Positions 36,069 through 45,182 of a DNA stretch of 64,000 nt are shown here, piece by piece. The notes below the pieces were generated by a model. The model ran no database searches, was not told the origin of the DNA, and worked only from the letters and a program-made list of their open reading frames with translations. Source of the DNA: Tomitella biformata AHU 1821. Lineage in GTDB: Bacteria > Actinomycetota > Actinomycetes > Mycobacteriales > Mycobacteriaceae. Every line of letters starts with the position of its first letter. The first letter of the stretch is position 1. A program made the position numbers and the translations under genes. The stretch covers positions 1-64,000 of the forward strand of contig NZ_BAVQ01000003.1 of the NCBI RefSeq assembly GCF_000524475.1, read 5' to 3'.

Positions 36069-37262
36069 CTAGCCGCGGGCCGCGGTGAGCTCCGCGATCT
36101 CGCGGGCGACCAGGCTCTGGTACGGCGCATAGGAGAAGCCGCCGATCTCGACCTCCTCGCCGATCCGATACAGGTTCTCCGTCGCCATCTCATGCCCGCC
36201 GGAGCGGCCGACGAGCTCATCGATGCGGTGGTCGAGGTTCCGCGCCTGGTCCGCCGCCCGGGCCTCGCCGAGGTGCCGCTCGACGTTGCCCAGCGCCCCG
36301 AATATCCGGGCCAGCGATGCCACCCGCTCGACAAGCTGGTCCCAAACGCCGTCGAGCACTCGGGTGCGCTGCTCGACCTGCAGCCGCACGTCGAGGCTGG
36401 TCGTGCTCGACGCGGTGTGGGCCAGCGCCCGGTACAGCTGCTGGAGCTCCGCGGTGTCCACGGACAGCGCCACCACCTCGGCGCCGAGGTCCACCTGGAT
36501 GCGCTGCATGTCGAAGACCGGCGAGAGCCAAGTGGGCGAGACCGTGATGTGGTCGAAATAGACGCCCGCCAAGTACAACAGCGTCTCGTACCGATCGTTG
36601 AAATGCAGGGGGCCGGTGCCGTCGGGGGCCACCGGGCGACCCCAGCTCTCCACCCTCCGCAGGGCCGCCGCGGAGGAGCTGCCCTCGCCGAGCCGGTCGA
36701 CGCGAGCCGCCGCCGCCGAGGCCACGTCCGCGATGGCCGCGGACCCGACGCTCACGACGTAGCCGCGGCCATCCGGCTGCGGCACCGGCGTCCAGCACAG
36801 CATGCCGAACAACTCGGTGCGCTGCGCCACGGTCAGATGCACCCCCTCGCGGCGCTCCCGCCGCACCCCGCGCACGCCGCCCGGATAGATCACCGCCGAG
36901 CCCACTACGCGGGAGCGCACCGCGTGCAGTCGCCGCCGGAGGTCCTCGGCGCGCAGGCTCAGCGCCATCAGGCGGGCGCCCCGCTCCAGGCCCCGCATCA
37001 TCTTCTCGGTCCGGTCCAGCCGCTCGGCCATCTCCCGCACCTGCGCGAAGCCGCCGACCGAGGGCACGCCCACACCCGCCCGGCAGCGGGCGAGGAGGAT
37101 GTGACGCATCGATGGCTCGAGCCGGCCGGCCGCGATCAGCACCGCCGCGCTATCGGACAGATCGCGCCGCGCACCGTCGATGGTCGCGCCGTCGCACCAG
37201 GCCCGCACGTGCGCGAGCACCCGGGCCCGGTTGGCCTCCGCGTCCTCAATAAAACCAGTCAT
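36069..37262 (-). CDS. Uncharacterised 397-aa protein
   Basis: I do not recognise a family. The sequence is Arg/Ala/Glu-rich and mostly helical, with no signal peptide or membrane segment. There is a Ser/Ala-rich helical stretch near 175-200 (IADVASAAAARVDRLGEG) and a distinct central segment with aromatic and acidic residues (FNDRYETLLYLAGVYFDHIT). DUF-like DNA- or nucleotide-binding motifs are absent. AGGATGG precedes the ATG by about 8 bases. Codon use looks like that of its neighbours. It stands immediately upstream of uvrB and divergent to the DUF402 gene, an insertion relative to the M. tuberculosis order as I remember it. Confidence 0.7.
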   Translation of the reverse strand: MTGFIEDAEANRARVLAHVRAWCDGATIDGARRDLSDSAAVLIAAGRLEPSMRHILLARCRAGVGVPSVGGFAQVREMAERLDRTEKMMRGLERGARLMALSLRAEDLRRRLHAVRSRVVGSAVIYPGGVRGVRRERREGVHLTVAQRTELFGMLCWTPVPQPDGRGYVVSVGSAAIADVASAAAARVDRLGEGSSSAAALRRVESWGRPVAPDGTGPLHFNDRYETLLYLAGVYFDHITVSPTWLSPVFDMQRIQVDLGAEVVALSVDTAELQQLYRALAHTASSTTSLDVRLQVEQRTRVLDGVWDQLVERVASLARIFGALGNVERHLGEARAADQARNLDHRIDELVGRSGGHEMATENLYRIGEEVEIGGFSYAPYQSLVAREIAELTAARG

Positions 37263-37402
37263 CGATCGCCATCCTGTCCCGAGAACTCGACGCCGTCGCC
37301 GAGGCGAGGCTGCGTCCGTCGTTCCAGGATGCCCGAACTTCCCCCGCCGCGCACCGTCGATCCGCAGTACGGCGGGGGAATCCGTGCGAGGCTGGCACCG
37401 CT

Positions 37403-37924
37403 ATGACGAACAACACCGCCGCGCATCCCCCGAAGCATGAGACCTTCGACTTGGACGCGATGACTAATACCGATCCGAAGGGGTTCGTCCGCCCCGTCGA
37501 CGAGTACCGCCGCGAGCCGTGGGGCCTCTATATGGCACGTCCGGCCGACCACCCGCGCTTTTACTATCTGGAATCGTGGCTGCTGCCGACGCTGGGTCTG
37601 CGCGCCTCGGTCTTCCACTTCACACCCGGCCATGAGCGGGACCAGGACCACTACGTGGATATCGGCGAGTTCTCTGACGGCGGTCGGACTTGGCAGTCGG
37701 AGGACCACTACCTGGATCTGGTGGTGCGGACCGGCACCTGCACAGAGCTGCTCGATGTGGACGAGCTGTTCGACGCCCGCCTCGCCGGGCTGCTCGACCA
37801 GGAGCGGGCCGAGGCGGCGGTGCACCGCGCGGTGGCCGCGGTCGACGGCATCGCCGCCCACGGCCACGATCTGCTGGCGTGGCTGGGCTCGTTGGGGATG
37901 CCGGCAGTCTTCCGCCCCGGCTAG
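37403..37924 (+). CDS. DUF402 protein (Rv1632c type)
   Basis: A 173-aa DUF402 (FomD/NDPase-like barrel) protein. Relatives hydrolyse nucleoside di/triphosphates or bind RNA; the substrate here is unknown. The core reads NTDPKGFVRPVDEYRREPWGLYMARPADHP, followed by ESWLLP, DHYVDIGEF and EDHYLDLVV, whose aspartates would hold the metal. I take the ATG at 37403 because HPPKHETFDLDAMTNTDPKG is shared with mycobacterial homologues; an internal ATG at 37460 is possible. Its stop shares the palindrome CTAG with the convergent coaE stop. Confidence 0.85.
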   Translation: MTNNTAAHPPKHETFDLDAMTNTDPKGFVRPVDEYRREPWGLYMARPADHPRFYYLESWLLPTLGLRASVFHFTPGHERDQDHYVDIGEFSDGGRTWQSEDHYLDLVVRTGTCTELLDVDELFDARLAGLLDQERAEAAVHRAVAAVDGIAAHGHDLLAWLGSLGMPAVFRPG

Positions 37925-38901
37925 GCGGGGCTGATCAGGTGCACGGCGACCGGCCGGAGCGGGTCGCAGCCGCGGTGCAGCCGGTAGCTGTTGCCGACCG
38001 CCCGCGCCTGTAGATCCGCCAGGTCCGGCGTGGTGGCGCCGCTGTCGACGGGGAAGCCGGCGCCGCCCAAGATTGCGGAGAGCTCCTGCGCCGTCGCCGC
38101 GTCCGCGATGGTCACGAGGATGTCGAGGCAGTCCCGGGCCGGCTGACCGGGCACCGAGGTGGGCCCGACATGCTCGATGGCGAGCGACCGCCCGCCCGTG
38201 GCGAGGCCGAGACGGGCGATGGCGCGTCGCGCCTGGCCCGCCCACTCTGGGTTGGCTTCCACGATGTCCGACGCGGCGATCACGCCGGACTGCTCGCTGA
38301 TATTGCGCTCGAACGGGATCAGCCGCTCGATCCACAGCGTGCGGACGTCCTCGACGATCGCGCCCGGCGCGCCGCCGTTGTCTAGCCACACATCTGCGGC
38401 GGCCCGGCGCTGTTCCACGGTGGCCTGCGCGGCCATCCGCGCGCGGACATCGGACTCCTCCATGCCGCGGTACTCGGTGAGCCGCCGCAGCCGCTCAGCC
38501 TCGTCCACGTGCACCACCACGACCAGGTCGAAGGCCGCGCCCATGCCGCCTTCGACGATCAGCGGGATGTCCTGGACCAGGATCCCGTCGGCTGGCGCCG
38601 CCTGCACATACTCCTGTGTGCGCGCGCCGATCCGCGGATGCAGGATCGAGTTCAGTGTCAGCCGCGACTCGTCGTCCGCGAAGGCCCGGGCGGCCAGCGC
38701 CGCGCGGTCGAGGGACCCGTCCGCGGCGATCACCGTCGGCCCGAAGGCCGCCGCCAGCTCGGCGAGGCCCTCGCTGCCGGGCTCGACGACCTCGCGCGCG
38801 ATACGGTCCGCGTCGACGATCACCGCCCCCAGGTCGGCCAGCGCCCCCGCCACCGTCGACTTGCCTGCCCCGATTCCACCGGTCAATCCCACTCTCAGCA
38901 C
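37921..38901 (-). CDS. coaE: Dephospho-CoA kinase fused to a shortened GrpB domain
   Basis: CoaE phosphorylates dephospho-CoA, the last step of CoA synthesis. Residues 1-200 are a complete kinase: P-loop GLTGGIGAGKST near the N terminus, then DADRIAREVVEPGS and HPRIGARTQEY. From about 210 a UPF0157/GrpB domain follows (IEHVGPTSVPGQPARDCLDILV), as in mycobacterial CoaE of about 400 aa, but it ends at VAVHLISPA after only about 115 residues, so the last third is missing. The GTG at 38901 is chosen so that the protein begins just ahead of the P-loop (326 aa). The stop falls in the CTAG shared with DUF402. Confidence 0.92.
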   Translation of the reverse strand: MLRVGLTGGIGAGKSTVAGALADLGAVIVDADRIAREVVEPGSEGLAELAAAFGPTVIAADGSLDRAALAARAFADDESRLTLNSILHPRIGARTQEYVQAAPADGILVQDIPLIVEGGMGAAFDLVVVVHVDEAERLRRLTEYRGMEESDVRARMAAQATVEQRRAAADVWLDNGGAPGAIVEDVRTLWIERLIPFERNISEQSGVIAASDIVEANPEWAGQARRAIARLGLATGGRSLAIEHVGPTSVPGQPARDCLDILVTIADAATAQELSAILGGAGFPVDSGATTPDLADLQARAVGNSYRLHRGCDPLRPVAVHLISPA

Positions 38902-38930
38902 GCCGTCGAGTGTTCCATACCGACAGTGAA

Positions 38931-38968
38931 GGCCGGGCCCCACCTCCGTGTGAAGGTGGGGCCCGGCC
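38931..38968 (-). terminator. Terminator of rpsA
   Basis: A perfect 14-bp GC-rich stem (ggccgggccccacc at 38931-38944, complement at 38955-38968) with a 10-nt loop begins 39 bp after the rpsA stop and before coaE. Confidence 0.75.
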
Positions 38969-39007
38969 CTGTGTCTAGCTTGTACTGCGTCTAGCTAGCT
39001 CGGCAGA

Positions 39008-40477
39008 TTACGCGTTGCCGGCAAGCTTCTCGCGCAGTGCAGCGAGCTGCTCGTCGCTGGCCAGCGAGCCACCGGTCGAGACCGCAGCGGTCTCGCCGTC
39101 AACGGCGTCATCCTCGGAGCCACCGGACGAGTAGTTCGCCGCAGCGGCGCTCTCGGTCTCGGCGTCGGCCGCCATCTTCTCGATCTGAGTGGTGTGCATC
39201 TTGTGACGACGCTCGGCCTCCTGGTAACGGCCTTCCCACTCCTCACGCTGCTTGTCGAAGCCCTCAAGCCACTCGTTGGTCTCCGAGTCGAAGCCCTCCG
39301 GGAAGATGTAGTTCCCGGCCTCGTCGTAGCTGTCGGCCATGCCGTACTTGGAGGGGTCGAACTCCTCCGAGTAGTCCTCGTTGGCCTGCTTGAGGCTCAG
39401 CGAGATGCGGCGACGCTCCAGGTCGATGTCGATGACCTTGACCATGGCGTCGTCGTTCACGCCGACAACCTGGTCCGGAACCTCGACGTGGCGCTCGGCC
39501 AGCTCGGAGATGTGGACCAGACCCTCGATGCCCTCGTCCACGCGGACGAACGCGCCGAACGGCACGAGCTTCGTGACCTTGCCGGGCACGATCTGGCCGA
39601 TGGCGTGCGTGCGGGCGAACTGGCGCCACGGGTCTTCCTGCGTCGCCTTGAGCGACAGGGAGACACGCTCGCGGTCCATGTCGACGTCGAGGACCTCGAC
39701 GGTGACCTCGTCGCCCACCGTGACGACCTCGGACGGGTGGTCGATGTGCTTCCAGGACAGCTCGGAGACGTGCACCAGGCCGTCGACGCCACCCAGGTCC
39801 ACGAAGGCACCGAAGTTGACGATGGAGGACACGACGCCCTTGCGGACCTGGCCCTTCTGGAGCTGGTGCAGGAACTCGCTGCGGACCTCGGACTGGGTCT
39901 GCTCGAGCCATGCGCGACGCGACAGGACCACGTTGTTGCGGTTCTTGTCGAGCTCGATGATCTTGGCCTCGATCTCCTTGCCGACATACGGCTGGAGGTC
40001 GCGGACACGACGCATCTCGACGAGCGACGCCGGGAGGAATCCACGCAGGCCGATGTCGAGGATCAGGCCGCCCTTGACGACCTCGATGACGGTGCCTGTG
40101 ACGGCCTCGTCCTTCTCCTTGAGCTCCTCGATGGTGCCCCAGGCGCGCTCGTACTGGGCGCGCTTCTTCGACAGGATGAGCCGGCCGTCCTTGTCCTCCT
40201 TGGTGAGGACGAGGGCTTCGATCTCATCGCCGACGGAGACAACCTCATTGGGGTCGACGTCGTGCTTGATCGAGAGCTCGCGCGAGGGGATGACACCCTC
40301 GGTCTTGTAACCGATGTCGAGCAGGACCTCGTCGCGATCAACCTTGACGATGGTGCCCTCAACGATGTCGCCATCGTTGAAGTACTTGATCGTCTTGTCG
40401 ATTGCGGCGAGGAAGTCCTCGGCGGTGCCAATATCGTTAATGGCGACCTGCGGCGAGGTATGAGTAGGCGTGGACAT
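39008..40477 (-). CDS. rpsA: Ribosomal protein S1
   Basis: S1 helps 30S subunits bind structured mRNA. The 489-aa protein has four S1 (OB-fold) domains: about 36-105 (GDIVEGTIVKVDRDEVLLDIGYK), 123-188, 209-277 (VVSSIVNFGAFVDLGGVDGLVHVSEL) and 294-363 (VTKLVPFGAFVRVDEGIEGLVHISEL). An acidic, Ser/Ala-rich tail of about 90 residues follows. Four domains instead of six is normal for actinobacteria, where many mRNAs are leaderless. It is transcribed alone, with a hairpin terminator. Confidence 0.97.
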   Translation of the reverse strand: MSTPTHTSPQVAINDIGTAEDFLAAIDKTIKYFNDGDIVEGTIVKVDRDEVLLDIGYKTEGVIPSRELSIKHDVDPNEVVSVGDEIEALVLTKEDKDGRLILSKKRAQYERAWGTIEELKEKDEAVTGTVIEVVKGGLILDIGLRGFLPASLVEMRRVRDLQPYVGKEIEAKIIELDKNRNNVVLSRRAWLEQTQSEVRSEFLHQLQKGQVRKGVVSSIVNFGAFVDLGGVDGLVHVSELSWKHIDHPSEVVTVGDEVTVEVLDVDMDRERVSLSLKATQEDPWRQFARTHAIGQIVPGKVTKLVPFGAFVRVDEGIEGLVHISELAERHVEVPDQVVGVNDDAMVKVIDIDLERRRISLSLKQANEDYSEEFDPSKYGMADSYDEAGNYIFPEGFDSETNEWLEGFDKQREEWEGRYQEAERRHKMHTTQIEKMAADAETESAAAANYSSGGSEDDAVDGETAAVSTGGSLASDEQLAALREKLAGNA

Positions 40478-40715
40478 TGAGTGAGTAGCTCCGGAGGGAT
40501 TGAAAGTCGGTGTGTGGACTGACCTGCGAGGATCGATGACGGAATAGGTCCGTCGCGCCCTCGCCTGCCAGTTATGCAGATTCAGCTTGCGCCGATGGTC
40601 TTAGCTGGTCACGATTCGTGCTCTTCGCTTGCGCCCAACGATGAGGGCACTCGCGATACTCGACACTACTCGACGCCCGTGGCCACGGGCAAACGCGCCG
40701 GGCTCCTGGACCAGG

Positions 40716-40721
40716 TACCTT
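40716..40721 (+). promoter_or_regulatory. -10 element for a leaderless methyltransferase transcript
   Basis: TACCTT (TANNNT) ends 8 bp before the ATG at 40730, and the intervening bases contain no ribosome site. The -35 is unclear. Confidence 0.45.
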
Positions 40722-40729
40722 TTGATCCG

Positions 40730-41584
40730 ATGACCGAGCAAAATGATCGACACCAAGACGCCAGCGCCGCGCTAGGCGAGGCCACCGTCAGCCGCGCCCG
40801 GATCGGAACCGCGGAGAGCCAGCACGCCAGCCGCGTGTGGTGGGACGCCGACGCCGACGATTACCACCGCACCCACGGCGACTTCCTCGGCGTGGACAGC
40901 GACCACGGCGAGTTCGTCTGGTGCCCGGAGGGCCTCCACGAGGGCGATATGCACCTGCTCGGCGAGGTGGCCGGCCAGCGGATCCTCGAGATCGGCTGCG
41001 GCTCCGCCCCGTGCTCACGGTGGCTCGCCGATCAGGGTGCGCACCCGGTGGGCCTCGACATCTCCATGCAGATGCTCCGGCATGGGGTGGCCGCGATGGA
41101 CCGGGTCGGCAAGCGGGTGCCTCTCGTCCAGGCCGGCGCGGAGGCGCTACCCTTCGCCGACGAGTCCTTCGACGCGGCCTGCTCCGCGTTCGGCGGCGTC
41201 CCGTTCGTGGCCGACTCGGCGCTGGTCATGCGCGAGGTCGCCCGCGTCCTCAAGCCCGGCGGGCGCTGGGTGTTCTCCGTGAACCACCCGATGCGCTGGT
41301 GTTTCGCGGACGATCCCGGCCCGATGGGCATGGTCGCGTCAATCCCCTACTTCGACCGCTCCCCCTATGTGGAACTGGACGAGCAGGGAAATGCCATCTA
41401 TGTGGAGCATCACCGCACCATCGGCGACCGGGTCCGCGAACTCGTCGCCGCCGGACTCCTCGTGGAGGACATCGTGGAGCCGGACTGGCCGGAGTGGCTC
41501 GACCGCGAGTGGGGACAGTGGAGCCCGCTGCGGGGCCAGGTCTTCCCCGGCACCGCGATCTTCTGCGCGCGCAAGCCCGGCTAG
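40730..41584 (+). CDS. Class I SAM-dependent methyltransferase
   Basis: A 284-aa soluble protein with the Rossmann methyltransferase fold: motif I ILEIGCGSAPCSRWLADQG, motif II GLDISMQML with the acidic residue that binds the ribose, ALPFADESFDAACSAFGGVPFV (motif IV region) and EVARVLKPGGRWVFSV (post-motif). The N-terminal piece has WWDADADDYHRTHGDFLG and WCPEGLHEGD, a pattern seen in actinobacterial homologues near rpsA. Substrate is unknown. I use the ATG at 40730, where a -10 sits 8 bp upstream, although the frame is open for 52 more codons. Confidence 0.85.
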   Translation: MTEQNDRHQDASAALGEATVSRARIGTAESQHASRVWWDADADDYHRTHGDFLGVDSDHGEFVWCPEGLHEGDMHLLGEVAGQRILEIGCGSAPCSRWLADQGAHPVGLDISMQMLRHGVAAMDRVGKRVPLVQAGAEALPFADESFDAACSAFGGVPFVADSALVMREVARVLKPGGRWVFSVNHPMRWCFADDPGPMGMVASIPYFDRSPYVELDEQGNAIYVEHHRTIGDRVRELVAAGLLVEDIVEPDWPEWLDREWGQWSPLRGQVFPGTAIFCARKPG

Positions 41585-41690
41585 CGCCCCGCGGCTGGTT
41601 CGCCGGAAGCAGGTCCCGGTCGCCGCGGGCAGGTCGCCGCGGTTACACAGCCGAACCTCGCTTGCAACGACGGCGTCGCTACGAAGCCGC

Positions 41691-41780
41691 GGCGAACTCG
41701 GTCGTGGTGAACTCGGTCGTGGTGAACTCGGTCGTGGTGAACTCGGACGCGGCGAACTCGGCCGTGGCGAACTCGGCCGC
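41691..41780. repeat. 15-bp tandem repeat, six copies
   Basis: Six head-to-tail copies of a 15-bp unit (consensus ggtgaactcggtcgt) start at 41691, 41706, 41721, 41736, 41751 and 41766. Copies 2 and 3 are identical; others differ at one to three positions. It lies between two convergent genes, and ends 11 bp before the patatin stop. I see no gene that needs it as coding sequence. Confidence 0.95.
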
Positions 41781-41790
41781 GGTCAGAGTG

Positions 41791-42639
41791 TCAGAGCGAG
41801 AGCAGGATCCCGATCCGCATCGCCTCGGCCCGGCCCTGCGCCCGGCCGGCAAGCGCCGCGGGCAGCCGGGTCGACGGCGCGAGGGGATTGGTGCCGAACG
41901 CCTGTCGCGAATTGGCGTCGGGGACGATCGCCGCGGTGCGGGAGTCCTGCAGCGCGTCGAGCTCGGCGGCCAACGTGGGACCGGCCACCGCCTCCGAGAA
42001 CGGCGCGATGACCAGCACCTCGGAGCAGCCCGCCGCGAGGTCCGCGTGGGTCGACGAGTTCAGCCCGCCGTCGAAATACCGCTTCCCGGCGATCGGCACC
42101 AGCGGCATCAGCCCCGGCACGGCGCAGCTGGCCATCACCGCCTCTAGCAGCGACGCCCCGGAATCGGCCGCCCACACCGTCAACTCGCCCGTCGCCGCGG
42201 CCACCGAGGTGAGCTGTAGGTCTGCGCCCGCCGGCCAGTCCTGGACGGGCAGCTGGCCGTCGATCACCGCCCGATAGACCTCCAGCGACGCCGTCTGCGC
42301 CTCCGCCGCCATCGCGCCGATGCGGCGCATCAGCGCGCGCAGACCATCGTCATGGGACTCCGGCCCCCGCTCGAAGAGCAGCTCCGACCACACATCGAGG
42401 TCATGTTCTGGCCGCTCCGCGCCCTCTCCGGGTGGTAGGGCTGCCAGTTGCGCGTCGAGCATGGCCGCGACCTCGGCCCCAGCCGCGACCTGCGCGCCGA
42501 CGATCGAGCCCGCGGAGGTGCCGATGACGCGGCTCGGCCGGCCCAGCTCCACCCCCGCCTCCGCCAGGCCCGCGAGGATGCCCACCTCCCAGGCAATCCC
42601 GGCCACCCCGCCGCCGCCGAGCACCAATCCCAGTGCCAT
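41791..42639 (-). CDS. Patatin-like phospholipase
   Basis: A 282-aa patatin-fold esterase with a Ser-Asp dyad. The oxyanion hole is GGGGVAGIAW, the nucleophile elbow is GTSAG (G-x-S-x-G) near residue 44, and the catalytic Asp lies in FDGGLNS. No signal peptide is seen, so it is likely cytosolic or membrane-associated and may hydrolyse acyl chains from lipids. It is divergent to plsB, an acyltransferase gene, which fits a lipid-turnover context but does not prove one. Confidence 0.9.
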   Translation of the reverse strand: MALGLVLGGGGVAGIAWEVGILAGLAEAGVELGRPSRVIGTSAGSIVGAQVAAGAEVAAMLDAQLAALPPGEGAERPEHDLDVWSELLFERGPESHDDGLRALMRRIGAMAAEAQTASLEVYRAVIDGQLPVQDWPAGADLQLTSVAAATGELTVWAADSGASLLEAVMASCAVPGLMPLVPIAGKRYFDGGLNSSTHADLAAGCSEVLVIAPFSEAVAGPTLAAELDALQDSRTAAIVPDANSRQAFGTNPLAPSTRLPAALAGRAQGRAEAMRIGILLSL

Positions 42640-42839
42640 CGCCTACCTCCTCGAACGTCCCCGCAGCATAATTCCCGGCAAACCCGAACCGACGGGTCGC
42701 GGAATCTGAGACAACGTGATGGGGGCCGCGATGACCCGGTAGGTTCAGCGATGCTGACACTACAGTTCTCGGCGCGTACCTAGCTATTGATCTCACTGCG
42801 CACGCTCGGCGGCCCGCACAGGCCAGATATGGGGTTCGA

Positions 42840-45182
42840 ATGGGTTCAGGCACACAGGATTCCGTGGTGGTGCTCGTTGACGCCTCGACTCCGATCGAGC
42901 GCCGCCTCATCGACGAGTGGCTGGCTGGCGGCGGATTGTCCGTGGCGGACAGCCCCGCCACGCAGATCCCGCTCAAGGCCCGCAGCCTGGAGCACCGGCT
43001 CGTCGGCCGCAGCGACGATCCGCTGATCGTCCCCGTGAAGATCGCCTGGCTCCCGCCCGAGCGCGACGGCGCCCGCCGCGCCCGGTTCTCCGATGTCATT
43101 GCCCTGACCAACCCGCGCAACCCGAACCGCCTGATCCAGCGGAGCATCGTCAAGCACTCCCCCGACCGCTTCGCCGTCCTCACCGGCGAGCCGGCACGGC
43201 TGAGCGAGATGCACACCCGGCTCATCGCGTCCGACGGCGATCCGGCACCCTCGTCGTTCTCCCGCTTCATCGTCCGCAACGCGGTCGTCACACTAGAGCG
43301 CGCGGAGCGCAAGCTGGTCGGCGACCGTTATAAGGTCCCGCGGCTGCTGGCTGAGCAGATCCTGGACTCGCCGGCGTTCCGGCGGCGCCTGTCCGTTATC
43401 GCGAGTGAGACCGGCACCAGCGACGCGGAGGCCGTCGCCGCGGCTCAGTCCTCCCTGCGCGAGCTTGTCGCGGTGCAGTCTCGCCTGGTCACGGATCTTT
43501 TCACGCAGGTCATGCACCCCATCTACGGCAATGCTTGGACGGTGGACGTCGACGAGTCCGGGCTGGCGGAGCTGCGGGAGCTGAACAAGACCAATCCCCT
43601 GGTGTTCATGCCCTCGCATCGCTCCTACGCCGACGCGTTCGTGCTCGGGGACGTGTTGTCCGGCCATGATTTTCCCCGAAATCACCTCATGGGCGGCGCG
43701 AACCTGACGTTCTGGCCCCTCGGCCCCATCGCCCGCCGCGCCGGCACCGTCTTCATCCGCCGCAGCTTCGGCGACGACCGGATCTACAAGGCCTCACTCG
43801 AGGAGTACTTCGCCCATCTGCTGTCCAAGCGGTTCAACCTCGAGTGGTACTTCGAGGGCGGCCGTACCCGCACGGGCAAGCTGCGCCCGCCGAAGTACGG
43901 GCTGCTGGCCTACGTGGCCAATGCCATCCGCACCAACCGCGCGCCGGACGCGATGCTGGTGCCTGTCTCCATCACCTATGAGCGGATGGCCGAGGTGGGG
44001 GCCGTCGCCGCGGAGCAGACCGGCGCGAAGAAGCAGCCCGAGGGGCTCAAGTGGCTCGCAAACTACGCGCGCAACCAGCAGCGCAGCGCGGGCAACGTCT
44101 ACGTCCGCTTCGGCACGCCCCTATCCCTGCGCCAGCAGCTCGTGGCCGCCGGGGACCCGGATCTGGTCCCCACTCTGGAGGATCCGGCCGGGCCCGAGCT
44201 GAGCGAGGACGACCATCGGAGCCGGTCCCGCCTGGCCCTGCAGAAGGTCGGCTTCGAGGTGGCGGTGGGCATCAACCGCGCCACCCCGATCACGGTCAAC
44301 GCGCTGGTCACCCTGGCGCTGCTCGGCGTGCGGGACCGGGCCCTGACGCTCAACGAGGTGCGTGCGGTGATCAGCCCGGTGCGCCGCTACATCGAGCAGC
44401 GGGACCTGCCCCAAGGCGAGCTGTCCATGCTCGACGACGACGCGGGCCTGGCCCGAGTGCTCAGCCGGCTCGACGCCGCGGGCGTGCTGACCACCTACGA
44501 CGGCGGCCTCGAGCCCGTCTACTCGATCGAGCGCGGCCAGCACCTGGTCGCCGCGTTCTACCGCAACAGCGGCATCCACTGGTTCGTCAACCGCGCCATC
44601 CTGGAGCTCGCGATCCTGCACGCGCACCTCGGCGGCTACACCGACTCCGCCAACGCCGGCTGGCAGGAGTCCAAACGCATCCGGGACCTGCTCAAGTTCG
44701 AGTTCTTCTTCCCTGAGCGCGACACCTTCGAGGCGGAACTCCTCGCCGAGCTGGGCCTGGTCGTGCCGGAGTGGCGCGACCACATCCCCACCGCGCAAGA
44801 CGCCCTGACCCGACTCGTGGACACTGGCTTCTTCATGGCCCACCGCACCCTCCGCTCGTTCTTCGACGCACAGCTTGTCGTCGCCGAGCGGCTCGCCGAC
44901 CGCCCGCTGGACGCGCCGCTGGACAAGAAAGAATTCCTCGACGAGTGCGTGGCCGTCGGGCAGCAGATGCTGCTCCAGGCGCGCCTGCACGGGCCGGAGT
45001 CGGTGTCCTCCGAGCTGTTCGCCTCCGCCCTCCAGCTGGCGGACAACCAAGGCCTGCTGCGGCACAGCGACGACACCCTGCTGGCCGACCGACAAGAATT
45101 CGCGGAGCAGCTACGCACCCTCGGGGAGAGCCTTGCCCTCGCCGAATCCCTCGACATCTCCAATAGGAAGGTACAGCCGTGA
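42840..45182 (+). CDS. plsB: Glycerol-3-phosphate acyltransferase
   Basis: PlsB adds the first acyl chain to glycerol-3-phosphate at the membrane. The 780-aa protein carries the four acyltransferase blocks: I in MPSHRSYADAF (HX4D), II in GTVFIRRSF, III in WYFEGGRTRTGKLRPPKYG, and IV in VPVSITYE. About 300 residues of helical C-terminal domain follow, as in mycobacterial PlsB2. The GTGA overlap with the next gene couples its translation to the lysophosphatidate acyltransferase that performs the following step. Confidence 0.95.
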   Translation: MGSGTQDSVVVLVDASTPIERRLIDEWLAGGGLSVADSPATQIPLKARSLEHRLVGRSDDPLIVPVKIAWLPPERDGARRARFSDVIALTNPRNPNRLIQRSIVKHSPDRFAVLTGEPARLSEMHTRLIASDGDPAPSSFSRFIVRNAVVTLERAERKLVGDRYKVPRLLAEQILDSPAFRRRLSVIASETGTSDAEAVAAAQSSLRELVAVQSRLVTDLFTQVMHPIYGNAWTVDVDESGLAELRELNKTNPLVFMPSHRSYADAFVLGDVLSGHDFPRNHLMGGANLTFWPLGPIARRAGTVFIRRSFGDDRIYKASLEEYFAHLLSKRFNLEWYFEGGRTRTGKLRPPKYGLLAYVANAIRTNRAPDAMLVPVSITYERMAEVGAVAAEQTGAKKQPEGLKWLANYARNQQRSAGNVYVRFGTPLSLRQQLVAAGDPDLVPTLEDPAGPELSEDDHRSRSRLALQKVGFEVAVGINRATPITVNALVTLALLGVRDRALTLNEVRAVISPVRRYIEQRDLPQGELSMLDDDAGLARVLSRLDAAGVLTTYDGGLEPVYSIERGQHLVAAFYRNSGIHWFVNRAILELAILHAHLGGYTDSANAGWQESKRIRDLLKFEFFFPERDTFEAELLAELGLVVPEWRDHIPTAQDALTRLVDTGFFMAHRTLRSFFDAQLVVAERLADRPLDAPLDKKEFLDECVAVGQQMLLQARLHGPESVSSELFASALQLADNQGLLRHSDDTLLADRQEFAEQLRTLGESLALAESLDISNRKVQP

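Noticed and set aside
41691-41780. CRISPR array
   Set aside because: Repeats are 15 bp and contiguous with no spacers, and no cas genes are nearby.
40837-42147. Plus-strand frame running through the methyltransferase and the 15-bp repeats
   Set aside because: The first part is a shifted reading of the methyltransferase and the rest is antisense to the patatin gene.
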